From NCBI GenBank assembly GCA_964408805.1, contig CAYPAV010000013.1:1-64000 (forward strand): a DNA stretch of 64,000 nt. The letters are read 5' to 3'. Under the pieces are notes generated by a model that did no database searches, was not told the origin of the DNA, and saw only the letters and a program-made list of their open reading frames with translations. The position numbers and the translations under genes were made by a program. The stretch is from CAYPAV01 sp964408805. GTDB taxonomy: Bacteria > Pseudomonadota > Alphaproteobacteria > UBA8366. Each line of letters begins with the position of its first letter. Position 1 is the stretch's first letter. This document shows positions 28,202 through 36,622 of this stretch, in pieces.

Positions 28202-28630
28202 TCAGCCCTCCAAATCTTCGGGCCCAAGCCCGATCGCCAGACGAATTTTCGCCGGCGCGGAGGCCTCGAAGGGGGCAAGAAGGATGTGTCGGACTGGTTG
28301 GCCAAGGAGATCGGTGGTTATTGGGGCGGGCATTCGCGATACCGCCTCCGAAGCGACCAGATCGACGACGATGCAAATAGGGGCCGCATTCAACGCCTTG
28401 ATGCGTGCGATTCCCAACCCGCGGACTTCGATCTTGCCCTTTATCGTCTCCGGCGACCGCGCGACGACCCTGTCGTGCTCCAGGGTCAGCCGGGTTCGGT
28501 CGTCGGCGACGAGAACCGCGCCGGCATCGATCAGCCGCAAGGCGAAGTCCGACTTGCCGCTTCCCGAAGGGCCACGGATCAAGACACCCTCTCCTCCAAT
28601 CGCGACCGTCGTGGCGTGAACGGTTTCCAT
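28202..28630 (-). CDS. hprK: HPr kinase/phosphorylase, short alphaproteobacterial form
   Basis: The 142-residue protein corresponds only to the C-terminal catalytic domain of Gram-positive HprK. The P-loop is G-P-S-G-S-G-K-S at about residues 19-26, and the signature region is E-V-R-G-L-G-I. It phosphorylates the regulatory serine of HPr. The short form is the norm in alphaproteobacteria, so this is not a truncation. The start M-E-T-V-H-A was chosen as the conserved N-terminus; an in-frame ATG at 28666 is possible. Confidence 0.92.
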   Translation of the reverse strand: METVHATTVAIGGEGVLIRGPSGSGKSDFALRLIDAGAVLVADDRTRLTLEHDRVVARSPETIKGKIEVRGLGIARIKALNAAPICIVVDLVASEAVSRMPAPITTDLLGQPVRHILLAPFEASAPAKIRLAIGLGPEDLEG

Positions 28631-28696
28631 CGCGCCAAGCGTGAGACTCCGGCGATGTGGAGTCAATCATTCCCGCGCGCGGGGGGACCACGTCTG

Positions 28697-30337
28697 CTAG
28701 GTGCCGGCGCCGGGCAGACAGACGATAAACCGCGCGCCGCATACGGTGCCGTCGCCAGCCAATCGGTTCTCCGCATGGAGGGTCCCGCCATGGGCTTCTA
28801 CGATCTGTTTCGAGATTGAGAGTCCGAGTCCCGAATGCGTGCCGAATTTTTCCCCTTCGGGGCGCTCCGAATAGAAGCGATCGAAGACCGCCTCCAGCTT
28901 GCCTTCCGGAAGGCCGCGGCCATGGTCCTCGACCGTGACCCGCACTTCGCCGTCGGGCGCCGAAAGACGGAGCGTCACCCGACTGCCGGCCGGGCTGAAA
29001 CTGATCGCGTTCTCGAGCAGGTTTCGGAACACCTGAACCAGCCTGTCCGGCATGGCCAGAACCCGGAATGTCGCGTCGCCGACGATTTCAAGATCCACCT
29101 CGACACCGTCGTCGCGACTGGTTCGATGGATTTCGCAGAGGGTCGCGAGCATCGCCTCCAAATCGACGGGTTCGGCTTCGGCGCGGCTCAATTCGGCATC
29201 GAGGCGCGAGGCGTTGGAGATGTCGGTGATCAATCGGTCGAGCCGCTCGACGTCCTCCTCGATGATCGACATCAGCTTCCGCTGTTGTCCCGGGTCCTTG
29301 AGGCGCGCGGCGGTTTCGACCGCGCTTCGCAAGGACGTCAGGGGATTCTTGATCTCGTGGCTGACGTCGGCGGCAAAGCGCTCGATGGCCTCCATCCGCT
29401 GATGCAGAACATCCGTCATTTCCCGCAACACGCCCGAGAGCTCGCCGATCTCATCCCGGCGGCGGGTGAAATCCGGAATTTCCTCGGATCCGCGGCCAAG
29501 GCCGCGGCGGACCCGCTCGGCGGCGGCGGCGAGACGCAAGACCGGCCGCGCGATCGTGCCGGAAAGATAAAGCGACAGCAGGATGGTGACCACCAGCGCC
29601 GCCCCGAATAGCGCGATCACGGTGATTCGAACCTCGCTGATCGCCGTCTTGATCGCGGCATCGCTTTTCGAGACCATCAGCGCGCCGATGACCTGTCGAT
29701 AGCGTTGCACGGGCACCGCCACGGACAATATGAGACCGCCCGACGGGTTTTCCCGAACCATGCCATAGGTGTTCCCCGCGAGCGCATGGACCACCTCGGC
29801 GTAATCGCCGGCGCTTTGACGCCGTTTTTCCTTATAGGATTGGAAGGTTCGCCGGTCGGGCATCCAATTCATGAACCAGTCGATCAGGAAGCCCATCGAG
29901 TCCAGGGTCCATTCACCCGTCGGCGGGGGCAGTTCCTGTATTTGGACGGCCTGGCGGGTGCCCATGAGGTAGCGGCTGTCGCCGATGAGCTCGCCCGAGG
30001 GCACGAAAAGCCGCGCGCGGATCCCGGTCGGTGCACTCAACCGCCAGACGATCTGGCGGGCAATCGGAAGGTTGATCAGTTGCCGGCCCGACGTGGTGAT
30101 TTCGATAGCGCCCTCGCCGATGGCGCCCGCGAAGGTCTCCCCCTGCGTGCGGAGGGACTCCAACTCGCTTTCGATCAGGCCGTCTCGATAGGGACCGAGA
30201 TAAAGGAGACTCGCCACGGGGATGAGCAGGGCGGCGATGTTGATCGCGAGGATACGCCATGTCAGCGGCGATAAACGATGCCGCTTGCGGCGTGCCGGCG
30301 CCGCGGCCTCCCTCTCGCCATGTTTGCGGTCGCTCAC
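28697..30337 (-). CDS. chvG: ChvG/ExoS-type sensor histidine kinase
   Basis: The 546-residue inner-membrane kinase has a transmembrane helix near residues 28-46, a periplasmic sensor of about 190 residues and a second helix near 240-260. A HAMP linker, the H-box V-S-H-E-I-K-N-P-L and an intact HATPase (N-box F-R-N-L-L-E-N-A, G-boxes D-H-G-R-G-L-P) follow. ChvG with ChvI controls envelope, acid and exopolysaccharide programmes in alphaproteobacteria. The start overlaps the chvI stop by four bases. Confidence 0.92.
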   Translation of the reverse strand: MSDRKHGEREAAAPARRKRHRLSPLTWRILAINIAALLIPVASLLYLGPYRDGLIESELESLRTQGETFAGAIGEGAIEITTSGRQLINLPIARQIVWRLSAPTGIRARLFVPSGELIGDSRYLMGTRQAVQIQELPPPTGEWTLDSMGFLIDWFMNWMPDRRTFQSYKEKRRQSAGDYAEVVHALAGNTYGMVRENPSGGLILSVAVPVQRYRQVIGALMVSKSDAAIKTAISEVRITVIALFGAALVVTILLSLYLSGTIARPVLRLAAAAERVRRGLGRGSEEIPDFTRRRDEIGELSGVLREMTDVLHQRMEAIERFAADVSHEIKNPLTSLRSAVETAARLKDPGQQRKLMSIIEEDVERLDRLITDISNASRLDAELSRAEAEPVDLEAMLATLCEIHRTSRDDGVEVDLEIVGDATFRVLAMPDRLVQVFRNLLENAISFSPAGSRVTLRLSAPDGEVRVTVEDHGRGLPEGKLEAVFDRFYSERPEGEKFGTHSGLGLSISKQIVEAHGGTLHAENRLAGDGTVCGARFIVCLPGAGT

Positions 30338-31032
30338 GAGTCCCGATAACGATAACCCACGCCGTACAGCGTTTCGATCTGGGCGAATTCGTTGTCCGCC
30401 TGGCGGAACTTCGCGCGCAGTCGCTTGATGTGGCTGTCGATCGTGCGGTCGTCGACATAGATGCTTTCGCCGTAGGCGGCGTCCATCAGCTGGTCCCGTG
30501 TCTTCACATGGCCCGGTCGCTGGGCCAGCGATTGAATCAGCAGGAATTCAGTTACCGTCAACTGTACCTCCCCACCCTTCCAGGTGCAGAGATGGCGGTC
30601 GGAATCGAGCACCAGGTCGCCGCGCACCAGCGAGCCTTCGCCCGGGGCGCTGCCCTCGCCGTTGCCGCCGTCGGCGCGGCGCAGCAGGGTGCGGATGCGT
30701 TCGATCAGCAGGCGCTGCGAAAACGGCTTCTTGATGTAGTCGTCGGCCCCCATGCGCAGGCCTAGAACCTCGTCGACCTCGTCGTCCTTCGAGGTCAGGA
30801 AGATCACCGGCATTTGGCTTGATTTACGGAGTTTTTGCAGCAGCTCCATCCCGTCCATGCGCGGCATCTTGATGTCAAGCACCGCGAGGTCCACCGGTTG
30901 GCGCGCGAGACCGCGGAGCGCATCCTCGCCGTCGCTGTAGGTGCGAACGTTGAACCCTTCCGCTTCGAGAGCCATTGAAACGGAAGTGAGTATATGACGG
31001 TCGTCGTCGACCAAGGCGATGGTTTGATGCAT
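30334..31032 (-). CDS. chvI: ChvI-type OmpR-family response regulator
   Basis: The 232-residue protein has a receiver domain with the acidic pocket (D10, D11) and phosphoacceptor D53 in V-L-D-I-K-M-P-R-M-D-G. An OmpR/PhoB winged helix ends in G-V-G-Y-R-Y-R-D-S. It is the cognate partner of ChvG, its gene being first in the pair. The start M-H-Q-T-I-A was taken because it matches the conserved N-terminus; the longer frame lacks homology. Upstream, bases 31033-31249 hold its promoter and no supported gene. Confidence 0.93.
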   Translation of the reverse strand: MHQTIALVDDDRHILTSVSMALEAEGFNVRTYSDGEDALRGLARQPVDLAVLDIKMPRMDGMELLQKLRKSSQMPVIFLTSKDDEVDEVLGLRMGADDYIKKPFSQRLLIERIRTLLRRADGGNGEGSAPGEGSLVRGDLVLDSDRHLCTWKGGEVQLTVTEFLLIQSLAQRPGHVKTRDQLMDAAYGESIYVDDRTIDSHIKRLRAKFRQADNEFAQIETLYGVGYRYRDS

Positions 31033-31249
31033 CGACTGCTCCAAAGTATGAAGTTTACCAAAAGGAACCCGCCGGCCACAATCGTGATGGCTTGTGGCGA
31101 GAATGGGGCAAGGCGGGGGCGATCTTGGGGCTCGGATCGCCTGCGATGGTGCGACAGGTCGGCGCTGCGGCGATTTGTCCAATCGCGGAAGCGACGCCGA
31201 CGGCGATATCAAATGCGGTCACGACCAGGATCACGGGAGCCGCGCCCGG

Positions 31250-31474
31250 ATGATGCGTCCCTCTTCCCGCGCCTTGATTGGCATGATGTTGATCGCACTC
31301 GGTGTCATCGCCGTGGCGGCGATCATCGCATGGAATCGGATCGCCAAGGCGGAAGCGGTCGAGCACGTTTCCGTGCGCGGGGTCGGTTCGCCGGCGCATT
31401 TGCAGTCGGGGTTTGACGGCGATGGGCGGCGGCGAGTAGTTTTACGGCGGATGGAAGGGATGGAACGATGTTGA
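31250..31474 (+). CDS. Small single-pass membrane protein, unknown
   Basis: A 74-codon frame starts M-M-R-P-S-S-R-A-L, with one hydrophobic helix (about residues 9-28) followed by a charged tail. A weak GGGAG lies 10 bases upstream. Its stop overlaps the start of cbtB (ATG 31468, TGA 31472), suggesting translational coupling. I do not recognise the family. It could be a small accessory subunit of the CbtB system, or a chance frame; confidence is limited by size. Confidence 0.45.
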   Translation: MMRPSSRALIGMMLIALGVIAVAAIIAWNRIAKAEAVEHVSVRGVGSPAHLQSGFDGDGRRRVVLRRMEGMERC

Positions 31475-31647
31475 ACAAGGCGACCTATAGCGACGTTTCG
31501 ATCGGCATGGAAAGCCGGTTGGCGGCACCGATCGCGGCGATGATCTTGGGGCTGGGGCTGCTTTTCGCGGTGGGGTTCCTGCAACCGAACGCGATCCATA
31601 GCGCGGCGCACGATGCTCGACATACGGCGGCCTTCCCTTGCCATTGA
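31468..31647 (+). CDS. cbtB: CbtB-like cobalt transport membrane subunit
   Basis: The 59-residue protein has one transmembrane helix (about residues 20-38) and the C-terminal metal-binding tail of CbtB. Visible ligands are H44, H48, H52 and the terminal F-P-C-H (C58, H59). CbtB is normally encoded with the five-helix permease CbtA under a cobalamin riboswitch. Neither is visible here: the next gene is HugZ-like, and no B12-box motif is seen upstream. The AAGGGA ribosome-binding site nine bases before the ATG is good. Confidence 0.75.
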   Translation: MLNKATYSDVSIGMESRLAAPIAAMILGLGLLFAVGFLQPNAIHSAAHDARHTAAFPCH

Positions 31648-31694
31648 TCGGTCGCTGAGCGGCATCCACGACAACAGCTGAAATTGAACGTGCA

Positions 31695-32444
31695 ATGAGC
31701 ACGGACGACACCCAGACCGATTCACCCGGACTTGCCTGTCGGCGCGTCGTTCGCGCGGTCGATCGCGCGTCTCTCGCGACCTTGCGGCAGGACCCCCGGG
31801 GCTGGCCCTACGCGTCGCTGGTGCTGGTGGCCTGCGATCACGGTGCGGCACCCATCATGTTGATCTCGGATCTGGCGGATCACACGAAAAATTTGGCGGC
31901 TGATGATCGGGTGTCCTTGCTTTACGATGGGACCGCCGGGCTCGAGGATCCGCTGACGGGGGCTCGCGTCTCGCTTCAGGGTCGGATCGCGCGAACCGAC
32001 GACGCGACTCATGCGGCGCGCTACCTGGCGCGCCATCCGAGCGCCGAGTCCTATGCCGGATTCGGTGATTTCGCTTTCTATCGGGTTGCGGTCGAGGCGG
32101 CGCACATCGTCGCCGGTTTCGGGCGCATCGATTGGGTCGACGGCCCCGCGCTGACCTACGACGCCGCGAAGGCCGCCGCCCTGGCCGAGGCGGAGGCCGA
32201 CATCGTCGGGCATATGAACGACGATCACGCCGATGCAGTGGCGCTTTTCGCGGAAGTTCTCCTGGACCGGGCGCCGGGGGCGTGGCGCATGACGGGGATC
32301 GACCCGGAAGGTTGCGACCTTCGACTCGGCGGCGAGACGGCGCGTCTTCTCTTCGAATCCGACATCGTCGATGCGCTTTCCGCGCGCCGCGAGTTGGTCC
32401 GTTTGACCAAACTCGCGCGGGCTTCAGAAAATCTTTCGTGTTAA
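31695..32444 (+). CDS. HugZ-like pyridoxamine 5'-phosphate oxidase-fold protein with DUF2470
   Basis: The 249-residue protein has a split-barrel flavin-binding-like N-terminal domain (about residues 15-150). The C-terminal DUF2470 domain begins near residue 165 (I-V-G-H-M-N-D-D-H-A-D-A). This is the architecture of HugZ/HutZ heme-utilisation proteins, which bind heme and, in some cases, degrade it. No heme uptake genes are adjacent, so the substrate is open. It lies between cbtB and pckA. Confidence 0.82.
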   Translation: MSTDDTQTDSPGLACRRVVRAVDRASLATLRQDPRGWPYASLVLVACDHGAAPIMLISDLADHTKNLAADDRVSLLYDGTAGLEDPLTGARVSLQGRIARTDDATHAARYLARHPSAESYAGFGDFAFYRVAVEAAHIVAGFGRIDWVDGPALTYDAAKAAALAEAEADIVGHMNDDHADAVALFAEVLLDRAPGAWRMTGIDPEGCDLRLGGETARLLFESDIVDALSARRELVRLTKLARASENLSC

Positions 32445-32546
32445 GGGCGGTTCGCTGTTGTTTGCGAGCCGGAACATGGGTATCAAGGTTCGGCGAATCG
32501 GCGCGATGGGACATCGATCCGGTGCGGTAATGGAGGATGCGGACAA

Positions 32547-34139
32547 GTGCAGCAAACAAGTAAATTCGGCCTCGACAATCACGGCCTGAACAATCTCGCG
32601 GGCGTGCATTGGAATCTGGGGCCCGAGGCGCTTTACGAGGCCACGATCCGATCCGGCCGAGGCATCATCTCTAAGGGCGGCGCGCTGCTTGTGGAGACCG
32701 GCACATATACCGGCCGCGCGCCGAACGACAAGTTCATCGTGGAAGAGGAAAGCTCCTCGGAAAATATCTGGTGGGGGACCGTCAACAAGCCGACGACCGA
32801 AGCGCGCTTCGAGGCCTTGCGCCTGCAACTCCTCGCCCATTATCAGGGCCGAGAGCTCTATGTTCAGGACCTTGTCGCGGGCGCCGACCCCGCTTATCAG
32901 CTGAATGTCCGGGTGATCAGCGACAGCCCGTGGCACAGCCTCTTCGCACGCAACATGTTCCGCCAGCCGTCGGCCGAGGCGATGGCGGAATTCGTGCCCG
33001 AGCTGACGATCCTGAACGCGCCTTATTTCCAGACCGTGCCGGCGCGCGACGGGGTCAACTCCGACTGCGCGATCATGATGAACTTCAAGGAGCGGATGGT
33101 CCTGGTCGCGGGTACGCGATATGCGGGCGAGATCAAGAAGTCGGTGTTCGGCTATCTGAACTACGTCCTGCCCGACCGCGACGTGTTGCCGATGCACTGC
33201 TCGGCCAATATCGGCGAGGCGGGCGACATCGGAATCTTTTTCGGCCTGTCGGGAACCGGAAAGACGACGCTTTCCGCGGACGGCACCCGGGCCCTGATCG
33301 GCGACGACGAGCATGGCTGGTCCGAAGACGGCATCTTCAATTTCGAGGGCGGCTGCTATGCCAAGGTGATCAACCTGTCGGCCGAGGCGGAGCCGGAAAT
33401 ATACGCGACCTGCAATATGTTCGGCACGATCCTGGAGAACGTCGTGATGGACCCGGCGACACGGGAGCTCGATCTCTACGACGCCAGCCTGACGGAGAAT
33501 ACCCGCGCCTCCTACCCGCTTTCCTTCATACCGAATGTCGAGACGAGCGGAATGGGCGGCCAGCCCGAGAACGTGGTGATGCTGACCGCCGATGCGTTCG
33601 GCGTGCTGCCGCCGATCAGCCGGCTTTCCTCGGAACAGGCGATGTATCACTTCCTGTCCGGCTATACGGCCCGCGTCGCTGGCACCGAACGCGGCTTGAC
33701 CGAACCACAGGCAACGTTCTCGACCTGCTTCGGGGCGCCCTTCATGCCGCGTCATCCGACCGTCTACGCCAAGATGCTGGGCGAGCGGATCGCGAAGACC
33801 GGGGCGAAATGCTGGCTTGTGAATACGGGCTGGTCGGGCGGCGCCTACGGCACCGGCAAGCGGATGGAAATCGCCCATACGCGCGCCATGGTGCGCGCCG
33901 CCGTCGATGGCCGCCTGGCCGAGGTCGCGACCAGCGAGGACCCGAATTTCGGTCTGTTCGTGCCGCATGCCTGTCCCGACGTGCCGAAGGAGGTGTTGCA
34001 GCCCCGCCAGACCTGGGCGGACAAGGGCGCCTATGATTCGACCGCCCGCGAGCTGACCCAACGCTTCGAGGCCAATTTCAAGCAGTTCGAATCCCTTGTC
34101 GACGACGATGTCAAGGAAGCCGGCGTCCACGCCGCCTAA
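32547..34139 (+). CDS. pckA: Phosphoenolpyruvate carboxykinase (ATP)
   Basis: The 530-residue gluconeogenic enzyme converts oxaloacetate to PEP. It shows the ATP-binding loop G-L-S-G-T-G-K-T-T-L-S and the PCK signature around G-D-D-E-H-G-W. Substrate-binding R-A-P-N-D-K-F lies near residue 57. It starts with GTG, preceded by a clear GGAGGA; no in-frame ATG precedes the conserved N-terminus. pckA near chvGI is a classical alphaproteobacterial neighbourhood. The stop overlaps yqaA convergently by four bases. Confidence 0.96.
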   Translation: MQQTSKFGLDNHGLNNLAGVHWNLGPEALYEATIRSGRGIISKGGALLVETGTYTGRAPNDKFIVEEESSSENIWWGTVNKPTTEARFEALRLQLLAHYQGRELYVQDLVAGADPAYQLNVRVISDSPWHSLFARNMFRQPSAEAMAEFVPELTILNAPYFQTVPARDGVNSDCAIMMNFKERMVLVAGTRYAGEIKKSVFGYLNYVLPDRDVLPMHCSANIGEAGDIGIFFGLSGTGKTTLSADGTRALIGDDEHGWSEDGIFNFEGGCYAKVINLSAEAEPEIYATCNMFGTILENVVMDPATRELDLYDASLTENTRASYPLSFIPNVETSGMGGQPENVVMLTADAFGVLPPISRLSSEQAMYHFLSGYTARVAGTERGLTEPQATFSTCFGAPFMPRHPTVYAKMLGERIAKTGAKCWLVNTGWSGGAYGTGKRMEIAHTRAMVRAAVDGRLAEVATSEDPNFGLFVPHACPDVPKEVLQPRQTWADKGAYDSTARELTQRFEANFKQFESLVDDDVKEAGVHAA

Positions 34140-34579
34140 CCGTTGGTAACCGCACCCTCAAGGAACGCCGCGACGGCGATGTAGCGTGCCGTCTTGCCGG
34201 CCGCGACCAGCGCTAGGAAGAGCCAGAACCTCGTCCGCAACACGCCGGCCGCGAAGGTGAGCGGGTCGCCGACCACCGGCACCCAAGCGAACAGCAGCGA
34301 CCAGTGGCCGTATCGCGCGAACCAGCGGCTTGCCCGGTCAAGCGCGGAGGAGGAGATCGGAAACCAGCGCCGGTCGCGCCAGTGCAGGCAGAACCGCCCT
34401 AGCAGCCAATTCACCACCGCGCCCAGGGTATTGCCGAGGCTCGCCCAAAAGACCAGCAGGGCAAGATTGAACCCCTCCGCCGCACCCAGCGCGACGAGCA
34501 CGACCTCCGACGAGACGGGAAGCAGGGTGGCGGCCAGAAAGGCGGTCAGGAAGAGACCCGCATAGCCGGTGGTCGCCAT
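34136..34579 (-). CDS. yqaA: YqaA/DedA-like inner-membrane protein
   Basis: The 147-residue polytopic protein has about four hydrophobic segments. The SNARE-associated/DedA-type motif appears as F-L-A-A-T-L-L-P-V-S-S-E near the N-terminus and the G-N-T-L-G-A-V-V-N segment. YqaA belongs to a small branch of the DedA superfamily (VTT domain), suspected lipid scramblases or transporters; the exact function is unproven. It converges on pckA and is followed on its strand by nothing for four bases. Confidence 0.85.
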   Translation of the reverse strand: MATTGYAGLFLTAFLAATLLPVSSEVVLVALGAAEGFNLALLVFWASLGNTLGAVVNWLLGRFCLHWRDRRWFPISSSALDRASRWFARYGHWSLLFAWVPVVGDPLTFAAGVLRTRFWLFLALVAAGKTARYIAVAAFLEGAVTNG

Positions 34580-34595
34580 CCGCGCTCGGGGTCGA

Positions 34596-35201
34596 TTATT
34601 GCGGGGTGAAGCGGAGCAGCGGGACTTTCTGCCGGACGTTCACGATGTCCCAGCGATAAAGCTTGAGGCCGCTGACCGCCTGGATTTTTTTCGAATTGTG
34701 CTCGGAGACGCGGGCGTTGGTCCAAATTCTTAGCTCGCCGTTGAATTTCAGCCCCGCCTTCTCCAATGCATTGGCATGGTGCTCGTTCGGCTTGCCGCCC
34801 TCGACGGAAATTTCGTGCTTCCGCTTGTCATACTTGATGGTGAGGAAACGCGAGCTGAGCCGGACGAAATTGAAGGACTTTTCGAAGAGGATGTTGCCGC
34901 GCCGGACGTAGTCCACCTTGAAGCGCGCTTTTTCCGTGTAGTCCAGTTTCTCGAATCCCTTGAGGCGGCGAAGGTCGCGTTCGGCGACCCCGATCCGCTT
35001 CACCAGGGCGTCGCCCGCGAGATCGCCCCGGGCCATGCGCTGCGCCATCGAGAGATCGGTCAGGTTGCCTTTATAAACGAAGACGTAGTTGCCTTTGGTA
35101 TCGATCCTGATATCGGCCTTGAAGTCGCTCGGGAAATAGCAGCTTCCCGTGGCCAGCAGTATCAGCAGGAAAAACCCGGCTCGTTTGACCAAGGCGATCA
35201 T
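34596..35201 (-). CDS. Predicted outer-membrane lipoprotein, unknown
   Basis: The 201-residue protein begins with a basic start, a hydrophobic helix and a lipobox (L-L-A-T-G-S-C, Cys21), so it is very probably lipidated and periplasmic or outer-membrane. The rest is rich in charged beta-strand-like segments without a recognised domain. It follows the nitrile hydratase-like genes on the same strand by 16 bases, so it may be co-transcribed, though no functional link is visible. Confidence 0.65.
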   Translation of the reverse strand: MIALVKRAGFFLLILLATGSCYFPSDFKADIRIDTKGNYVFVYKGNLTDLSMAQRMARGDLAGDALVKRIGVAERDLRRLKGFEKLDYTEKARFKVDYVRRGNILFEKSFNFVRLSSRFLTIKYDKRKHEISVEGGKPNEHHANALEKAGLKFNGELRIWTNARVSEHNSKKIQAVSGLKLYRWDIVNVRQKVPLLRFTPQ

Positions 35202-35217
35202 ATCCGCGATCCGTTCC

Positions 35218-35865
35218 TCAGCCTTCGGGTGTCTTGGCGGTCGAGACGCCGATCATGCTGTCCCTGGTCACCAGGTCGGCAAGGGCCGCCTCGTCCATCC
35301 CGTCGGTGCCGGCCGGGCGTTCCGGCAGGACGAGGTAGCGCATGTCGGCGGTGCTGTCATGCACCCGAACTTCGACATCGGCGCCGATCGTGGTTCCGAA
35401 TTCGGCCAGGACCTTGCGCGGCTCCCGCACGGTGCGGCTGCGATAGGCGCGCGACTTGTACCAATCGGGCGGCAGTCCGATCAATGAGCGGGGATAACAG
35501 GAGCAGAGCGTGCAAACCACCACGTTATGCACCTCGTCGGTATTCTCGATAGCGCGGATCGGAATATCGCCGGCGTCGATGTCGAACTCGGCCGCCGCCG
35601 CGTTGACGTCCGCGATCAGGCGGGTCTTGAAGTCGGGATCGACCCAGGCCCGCGCGATCAGCCGGGCGCCGAAGACGGGCGCCCGGGAATCCTGATATTC
35701 GACCTGTTCGCGCAGCTCTTCGGCGCTGAGGATGCCTTTGTCGATCAAGAGTTCGCCGAGCGCCTCCGTCATCACCTTGTAGTAGGTGATCGGCTGCTCT
35801 TCCAAATCCGGTTGATTCGGATGGCGATGCGGCTCTGAATGATCATGGCCGTGTGAATCGGTCAT
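35218..35865 (-). CDS. Nitrile hydratase alpha / thiocyanate hydrolase gamma-type catalytic subunit (cobalt type)
   Basis: The 215-residue catalytic subunit has the metal-binding claw C118-T-L-C121-S-C123 followed by Y-P and the L-P-P-D-W-Y-K signature. The C-T-L-C-S-C form is the cobalt type; iron enzymes have C-S-L-C-S-C. The two outer Cys residues are post-translationally oxidised in known enzymes. Residues 5-15 are His-rich, an unusual possible metal-handling tail. In a three-gene layout this subunit matches thiocyanate hydrolase ScnC as well as nitrile hydratase alpha, so the substrate (nitrile, thiocyanate or other) is open. The stop-start junction with the upstream gene is TGATG. Confidence 0.85.
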   Translation of the reverse strand: MTDSHGHDHSEPHRHPNQPDLEEQPITYYKVMTEALGELLIDKGILSAEELREQVEYQDSRAPVFGARLIARAWVDPDFKTRLIADVNAAAAEFDIDAGDIPIRAIENTDEVHNVVVCTLCSCYPRSLIGLPPDWYKSRAYRSRTVREPRKVLAEFGTTIGADVEVRVHDSTADMRYLVLPERPAGTDGMDEAALADLVTRDSMIGVSTAKTPEG

Positions 35866-36161
35866 CACGCTTCTCCCTCGGCCGGCCGAAGCCAGTTCTC
35901 GTATATATCGACGATCGTCGTGTCCTTCGGCGAGCCCTCGTAGTCCGGCCACAGATCGGTCTGGCGAAACTGGACGCGATAGAGGGCGAGGTCCGGCTTT
36001 CCGTCGCGGTTGTAGGCCAGTTCCTCCGGATTGGCGAAGGCGCCTAAAATCTGGATTACCCTGCCGCCGTGACCGCGGATGAAATAGGGCGCGCGGATAT
36101 GGCCCGGCGGGAACGCCGCGCGCACCATGACGTCGTCGCCGACGGCGAATTTCGCGCTCAT
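35865..36161 (-). CDS. Nitrile hydratase beta C-terminal-half / thiocyanate hydrolase alpha-type subunit
   Basis: This 98-residue SH3-like beta-barrel corresponds to the C-terminal half of classical nitrile hydratase beta: F-A-V-G-D-D-V, then P-G-H-I-R-A-P-Y, G-H-G-G-R-V and the end Y-E-N-W-L-R-P-A. In single-chain beta subunits the two halves are fused; here they are separate genes, as in thiocyanate hydrolase (ScnA) and the three-subunit toyocamycin nitrile hydratase. It overlaps the upstream gene by four bases and the catalytic-subunit gene by one. Confidence 0.82.
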   Translation of the reverse strand: MSAKFAVGDDVMVRAAFPPGHIRAPYFIRGHGGRVIQILGAFANPEELAYNRDGKPDLALYRVQFRQTDLWPDYEGSPKDTTIVDIYENWLRPAEGEA

Positions 36162-36490
36162 TCCGACGCCTCCGCCTTCATGCGCGCCTCGACCGCCTCC
36201 ATCTTGCGGCCCAACTCGTCGATCGTAATGATCCCTTTTTCGATCAGCACGTTCGACGTCGAGGCGGCCCAGCGCTCGTAATACGACATCTCGTCATAAG
36301 CCTTGGCGCCCAATTCCTCGATGCCGCGGCGCATCTCGTCGACCGTGAACATCCGCCGCTTGTCGTCGGCCAGCAGGCGCCTGATGGCGTCGATCTTCTT
36401 TTCCCAAAAGGCGTAGTCGTGGTCGGTTTGTTCGATTGGGCCGCCGGCCCGGCCGCCCAAATCGTGGTGTCGTCGTGAAAAATCCGTCAT
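36158..36490 (-). CDS. Nitrile hydratase beta N-terminal-half / thiocyanate hydrolase beta-type subunit
   Basis: The 110-residue helical protein matches the N-terminal half of nitrile hydratase beta: H-H-D-L-G-G near the start, D-Y-A-F-W-E-K-K, and S-Y-Y-E-R-W followed by N-V-L-I-E-K-G-I-I-T. The start M-T-D-F-S-R-R was chosen as the conserved beginning. It is the first gene of the locus, giving the order N-half, C-half, catalytic subunit, the same as scnB-scnA-scnC. No separate cobalt chaperone/activator gene is seen nearby. Confidence 0.82.
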   Translation of the reverse strand: MTDFSRRHHDLGGRAGGPIEQTDHDYAFWEKKIDAIRRLLADDKRRMFTVDEMRRGIEELGAKAYDEMSYYERWAASTSNVLIEKGIITIDELGRKMEAVEARMKAEASE

Positions 36491-36622
36491 CTCATGCTCC
36501 CATCCTGGGCCAAGTATGGAACTGGGACCACGTTGGAGGCAAGTCGGCAAAGCGCGGCACGGCCCCGAAAACTTCCTTTCGAAGGGTCGCGTTTCGATCG
36601 GTGCGTGTTAAAACCGGGGCCC

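Noticed and set aside
31033..31467. Cobalamin riboswitch upstream of cbtB
   Set aside because: No B12-box or flanking conserved core is visible by eye, and part of the interval is a plausible small gene.
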